Positions 60,456 through 64,000 of a DNA stretch of 64,000 nucleotides are shown one piece after another (within the stretch, counting starts at the first letter, position 1; each line of letters opens with the position of its first letter). Below the pieces are notes generated by a model, which did not search any database, was not told where the DNA came from, and worked only from the letters and a program-made list of their open reading frames with translations. A program made the translations under genes and the position numbers. Source of the DNA: Melampsora larici-populina 98AG31 (Eukaryota > Basidiomycota > Pucciniomycetes > Pucciniales > Melampsoraceae); the NCBI RefSeq assembly GCF_000204055.1, contig NW_006768794.1, positions 564,642 to 628,641 of the forward strand, given 5' to 3'.

Positions 60456-61723
60456 TCAGACATGTATATCTTGAGACATGCAATATCCAGAGCGATAGTA
60501 AAGTTTTTTTGTTAATGTAGCATCAAATGTGTCCATCGCTGCCTTTCGTATTGGTTCCTTTGGGTTTTGGGTGTGCGACAGGATTTGTGACCTGCGAAGA
60601 CGGTATTTCAGCACATTAAAACCTAATTCAATTGGATTCAGCTCTGGACAGTAAGCTGGTAGATATCAGAGGAGAACACCTACCAATCAAGTTTGTTAGT
60701 GAAAAGTAGAAACAGGCACGAGACGATATATGGAAATAGTAAATCAAAAGTTTTACCTTTTCTTTCACATAGTTTGTGAATGCGGCCACCGTGATGGATT
60801 GATGCATTATCCAAAACCAGTATGCTGTTGGGAGCTGGGTATCAATTCATGCGGGGGAGCTGAGGTATGATACAAGAAGTTAGTGAGTAGACTGATATGG
60901 CTGAATAAGTTGAATTATGAGCAATGTACCAAATTGTATTCAAGAAACTGTTCAAAGTTTTTTCTTTTAACCGAACCCTCTATCACCGATAAAGCCAGTA
61001 TACCACGGTAGCTAATGGCAGGGAGCAGTGAGAAGCGAGTCCGATATATTTTGGGAACACTGCGACTTGTTCGTGACCCAATCTTGGCTTGCTGACGCAC
61101 TCGTAGGAGATCTCGACCGCAGATAGCGCTCTCATCTATCCAGAATCAATCATATCAAATGAGGAAATTCAAACAAAATCAAAGAAGATGAGATAGAAAA
61201 GAGAATGTACGCACCAGTGAACACCATAAAATGAGAGGGAGTGCTCATGTGTTCACGCATCCATTCACTGTGCCCGTGGAGGGCGCCCTAGACGTCGGGG
61301 GCCCTCAAGAGTACAAAGGGAAGCCTTTGTACTTGTTGGAGCCCCCGACGTCTGGGGCGCTCTCCACGGGCACAGTGATTGGAGTTTAGCGCAGATATCC
61401 TTCCGAATGTTGCTCACTGAGGCTTTCTTCAAGCTGATAAGTAGCCAATGCCGAAGTTCAAGTTGGATAGTGCTTTTTGAGGGCATCGTTCCGTGTGCGT
61501 TGTAAAGCTTTTCCCGCACCTCGTCCAGGAAAAGTGACGGATGCTCCTCAATGATGCCTTCCATGAAATGATGATCCTCGTTGTTCAAAACTCGGTGTCG
61601 ACCTCTTCGCTCATAACCATGAGGATCACGTATGACTGCTCGAGTGTGTTGGTAAAGAGCCATCCATCGCCAAAATGACCACAGAGAGATTTTGATGTCG
61701 GGCAAATAATAACAATAAGCCAT
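60456..61723 (-). pseudogene. IS630/Tc1-type DDE transposase, disrupted
   Basis: The N-terminal helix-turn-helix region reads ERRGRHRVLNNEDHHFMEGI and SLFLDEVREKLYN. A 112-bp hairpin (61266-61377) then interrupts the frame. Beyond it an intron (61214-61136) leads to the first catalytic Asp (VFTDESAICGRDLL), then LLPAISYRGILALSVIEGS. After another intron (from 60929) come the second Asp (SILVLDNASIHHGG) and, after a third, LPAYCPELNPIELGFNVLKY with the catalytic Glu. In-frame TGA codons occur before YPAPNS and before YLPAYC. The frame ends at TGA 60456-60458. All DDE residues survive but the gene is dead. Confidence 0.82.
61266..61377. mobile_element. Hairpin MITE (112 bp), almost a perfect palindrome
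   Basis: CACTGTGCCCGTGGAG at the left is mirrored by the right end, and the arms pair nearly to the centre (GTACAAAGG / CCTTTGTAC). ATT flanks both sides, a 3-bp duplication. It sits inside the transposase gene and makes the upstream frame read through into a spurious proline/arginine-rich tail. CACTG ends match the MITE at 60157-60409. Confidence 0.88.
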
Positions 61724-61779
61724 CTGAAGTGAAAAATGAAACAGAAAATTTGAGGTGCAACAGTGATGATGAGGTAGGG

Positions 61780-61945
61780 TTGAATGCAGGGTGTGATTCC
61801 GGGACCCTGAATTTTTTCGGGCTGAACCGGATTTGGATTTCGGTCAGCTGTGCAGCAGCCTCGCAGCAGACTGCGCCCAAATTTGGGATCTCTTCTCTTC
61901 TCATCTGTGGTCGCGCGAGCAACATTTTTAGCAAAGGTAGTAGTC
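61780..61945 (-). repeat. Dispersed repeat, copy B
   Basis: Reverse complement of the repeat at 49206-49365. Here it lies just upstream of the transposase relic and inside the putative transposon end, AACGTTGGAGATGCTCT at 61960-61976. Confidence 0.75.
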
Positions 61946-61996
61946 ATTCGGATTTGTGAACGTTGGAGATGCTCTCAGGCAACACACATCACCAGA

Positions 61997-62152
61997 CAGG
62001 AATGTTTTTGGCTACGGTGGGTTTTTTTGTTTAGATGAAATGTGTTGAATAAATTAAACGGCTCATGGTCCTGAGACCTGATTTGTATTTTTTCACTTTT
62101 GACTGAGAGAAGAGAAAAAATGACCTATGACTCCTGAAACACCTCCGACCCT
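61997..62152 (-). repeat. 156-bp direct repeat, copy 2 (outer)
   Basis: Begins CAGGAATGTTTTTGGCTACG and ends CACCTCCGACCCT on the plus strand. It differs from 62562-62717 at about two positions (C/T and T/C in the central GGCTCA segment). The pair encloses 62153-62561 and lies downstream of a tyrosine recombinase on the minus strand. Confidence 0.92.
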
Positions 62153-62561
62153 ATGGGGTGGCTACATGACTTTAGATACATGAATTAATATGACTAATAT
62201 GACTAAGTTTATTGGGAGGGACGGTGGGTAAACAAAAATTTTGTACTTTTTTACGATTCAAATGATTTAACAAAATTTGTATACTAGTATTAGACACACT
62301 GTAGCTATTTTGTTGATAATGATGTTGGATGAATGTATAAAAAAGATTACAAAAAGATACTGAGGAAATTTAGGAAGATCAACTTCTTGATCTAAAGCTA
62401 CACTGATGTCTCTTCCTCTTTGAGATTAGATTCCCAATCCTCTCTTATCGAATTGTCTAATGGCAGTCTTCCTAGATTTATTCTGACATCATTTCACATC
62501 TGTAACTAACACTTCCCTTTGTCTGCTACCATTCCCGTCTGTCAAAACTAGTTCCAACTCC
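62153..62561 (-). other. Segment between the 156-bp repeats
   Basis: 409 bp without coding capacity. If the repeats are B1 and B2 of a split-direct-repeat element, this is the A2 segment and should be repeated at the far end of the element, outside the window. Confidence 0.45.
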
Positions 62562-62717
62562 CAGGAATGTTTTTGGCTACGGTGGGTTTTTTTGTTTAGA
62601 TGAAATGTGTTGAATAAATTAAATGGCTCACGGTCCTGAGACCTGATTTGTATTTTTTCACTTTTGACTGAGAGAAGAGAAAAAATGACCTATGACTCCT
62701 GAAACACCTCCGACCCT
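62562..62717 (-). repeat. 156-bp direct repeat, copy 1 (inner)
   Basis: Partner of 61997-62152. The near identity means the duplication is recent or is copied at each round of replication, as terminal repeats of retroelements are. Confidence 0.92.
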
Positions 62718-63170
62718 GACCGCCCGCTATTAAAATTAGACCGTATGATGGTAAAGTAAAAGATTGTTTGATGTGAGCGAAGCTAGGGAAGGTCGGATGT
62801 TTGCGGTCAATTTTAGGTGTTGTCAATCAGTATTTGATTGGTATGCCGAAACAGCTTGTGTCAGACTAGTAACTTTTACGAAGTAAAAGTTTTTACTTAC
62901 TAGCTGGAGAAAGAATTTCTTCCCAAAGACATTGGGGAGAATCCTTGAATTGTAGAGTAACTTTGCACGTGGTGCCTAAAGAATTTCACAAGAGTCAGCG
63001 TGTTTTGTTGGTGAATAGCAGCAATTGCTACCTACCTACACTGGATGTTTATTCGAGTTAGAACCGTGAGTTGTCATTGCATCAGACCGCGGCGAGCGCG
63101 TTTGGCTGTGTAAATCAACCTGGGTTAGAACTGTGCGAATGGCATAATCTTTAGCAGATTGAAACTGGAC
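62718..63170. other. 3' untranslated stretch behind the second tyrosine recombinase
   Basis: No gene seen. A small inverted motif TAACTTTTACGAAGTAAAAGTTTTTA lies at 62871-62896. The recombinase stop at 63171 borders it. Confidence 0.5.
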
Positions 63171-64000
63171 TCACAAGAGGAGCCAGGAAAAGAGACTTGC
63201 TCTCCCAAAGTGGCGCCTGAAGATAGCATGTTTCCTTGCCGCAAATGTATTCATTACGGGATGACCTCTGACGTAAAGTTTGAATGCTTCTCCTGACCAC
63301 CGACCTATCGATTGAATAGTTTTGAATGGAAGGCCTGCCTGTGCAAGGGCTGTCGCGCCCCCAGATCTCAGTGAGTGGCCTGATCGTGCGCCATTGAAGA
63401 CTGAGTCTAGTCTGTTGATGAACCAAGACCTGGTGGGGACTGTTCCATTCTCGCGGACTAACCATTCGGATGTTGCTGGAAACTTCTTATCCCGATTGAT
63501 GGTGTAATTTAGGAGAGTTATGACTGGACAGTAAGGGTCATTGTAACGATTTACGATGGCTACTTCGCTTCCCAGGTACTTTGGATTGCCCTTGTGGTAC
63601 GGTAAGATGTAAGTCGCTATCGTCCCACAATCAGATATGAGGAGTGATGCTCTTTTGATGGACTTCCTCGGGTTACGAAGTCTCAGCGTGTCGGGATTCG
63701 TGAGTTCACCTAGACGGTGTAGCGCTGAGAACCCCAAACCGATGATCGTATTGAACAGCATATCGTCGAAAGTTGAGTTGAAAGTTTGTCCACATAGTTG
63801 GACATCGGCCAATGACATAGGGGAAGCTCTTTTTATCGGATCTGAGAAAAGTTTTTGACAGCTTTGAATTGAATTTCGGACTCTTTTGGACAGGCGCGCT
63901 TGAATGATAAAGGGAAATTGATCTTGAAGACAATGGACCATGCCTGTCAGGTACTTGTTGATAGTGCTGGGTTGGAGGTCACGAGACAATAGAGAAACGA
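63171..64000 (-). CDS. Second tyrosine recombinase, cut by the window edge
   Basis: Open from the window edge to the stop at 63171, at least 275 codons; the true start lies outside. The N-terminal SAM-like part reads STINKYLTGMVHCLQ. Catalytic residues, counted from the TTG at 63989, are Arg92 (SALHRLGELT), Lys133 (YHKGN), His205 and Arg208 (GHSLRSGGA), Trp231 (GRWSGEAF) and Tyr239 (KLYVRGHP). It is clearly different from the recombinase at 52103-53242. It belongs either to a Ngaro/PAT-like retrotransposon or to a Crypton-like DNA element. All key residues are present and the frame is undamaged. Confidence 0.88.
   Translation of the reverse strand, partial: VSLLSRDLQPSTINKYLTGMVHCLQDQFPFIIQARLSKRVRNSIQSCQKLFSDPIKRASPMSLADVQLCGQTFNSTFDDMLFNTIIGLGFSALHRLGELTNPDTLRLRNPRKSIKRASLLISDCGTIATYILPYHKGNPKYLGSEVAIVNRYNDPYCPVITLLNYTINRDKKFPATSEWLVRENGTVPTRSWFINRLDSVFNGARSGHSLRSGGATALAQAGLPFKTIQSIGRWSGEAFKLYVRGHPVMNTFAARKHAIFRRHFGRASLFSWLLL

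Noticed and set aside
61265..61400. Proline/arginine-rich C-terminus of the IS630-type transposase
   Set aside because: It is translation of the inserted hairpin, not part of the family.

Overview
The window looks like a fungal (basidiomycete) genomic segment, most plausibly from a rust or other Pucciniomycotina genome. The evidence is many short GT-AG introns of about 60-110 nt with clean phase, a full-length UTP20 ribosome-biogenesis gene, a decayed F-box-like family, and a very heavy load of fungal transposons. The lineage is an inference from gene structure and transposon content; no ribosomal or mitochondrial marker is present.

Layout. 1-5275: tandem repeats, then a 3'-truncated Ty3/gypsy element on the minus strand (gag, protease, RT, RNase H, one LTR, no integrase). 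5381-5679: a MITE. 7443-10143: an 11-exon secreted GH2 glycosidase (624 aa after my splicing). 11358-20581: a 9-exon UTP20 gene (2875 aa). 21425-26104: two tandem decayed F-box/LRR-like copies on the minus strand. 27488-29937: a 3-exon CENP-B/pogo-like gene (764 aa) with an apparently lost third catalytic acid. 31144-32243: a secreted protein packed with N-glycosylation sequons. 32244-38540: a gene desert. 38541-38935: a solo LTR. 39279-44534: a complete but dead hAT transposon carrying at least two nested insertions. 45414-49199: a TA-flanked mariner-type MITE and a composite terminal-inverted-repeat element. 49420-51213: an unrecognised decayed multi-exon gene. 52103-58252: a DIRS-like tyrosine-recombinase retrotransposon with spliced gag and spliced RNase H. 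59232-61945: a myotubularin-like gene fragment, three MITEs and a dead IS630/Tc1-type transposase. 61997-64000: the 3' end of a second tyrosine-recombinase element.

Only four genes look intact and cellular: the GH2 enzyme, UTP20, the CENP-B-like protein and the sequon-rich secreted protein. Everything else is mobile DNA in several stages of decay. The most striking cross-cutting pattern is that almost all in-frame stops in the dead elements are TGA, with frames otherwise preserved. This is what C-to-T change at CpG (CGA to TGA) or RIP-like mutation would leave. Other highlights are a probable self-priming gypsy element, a probable B1-A2-B2 split-direct-repeat terminus behind the second tyrosine recombinase, and a set of foldback MITEs sharing CAC(T/A)G ends and 3-bp target duplications.

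Exon boundaries were worked out by hand from GT-AG sites, phase and protein-family continuity. They have not been checked against transcripts.
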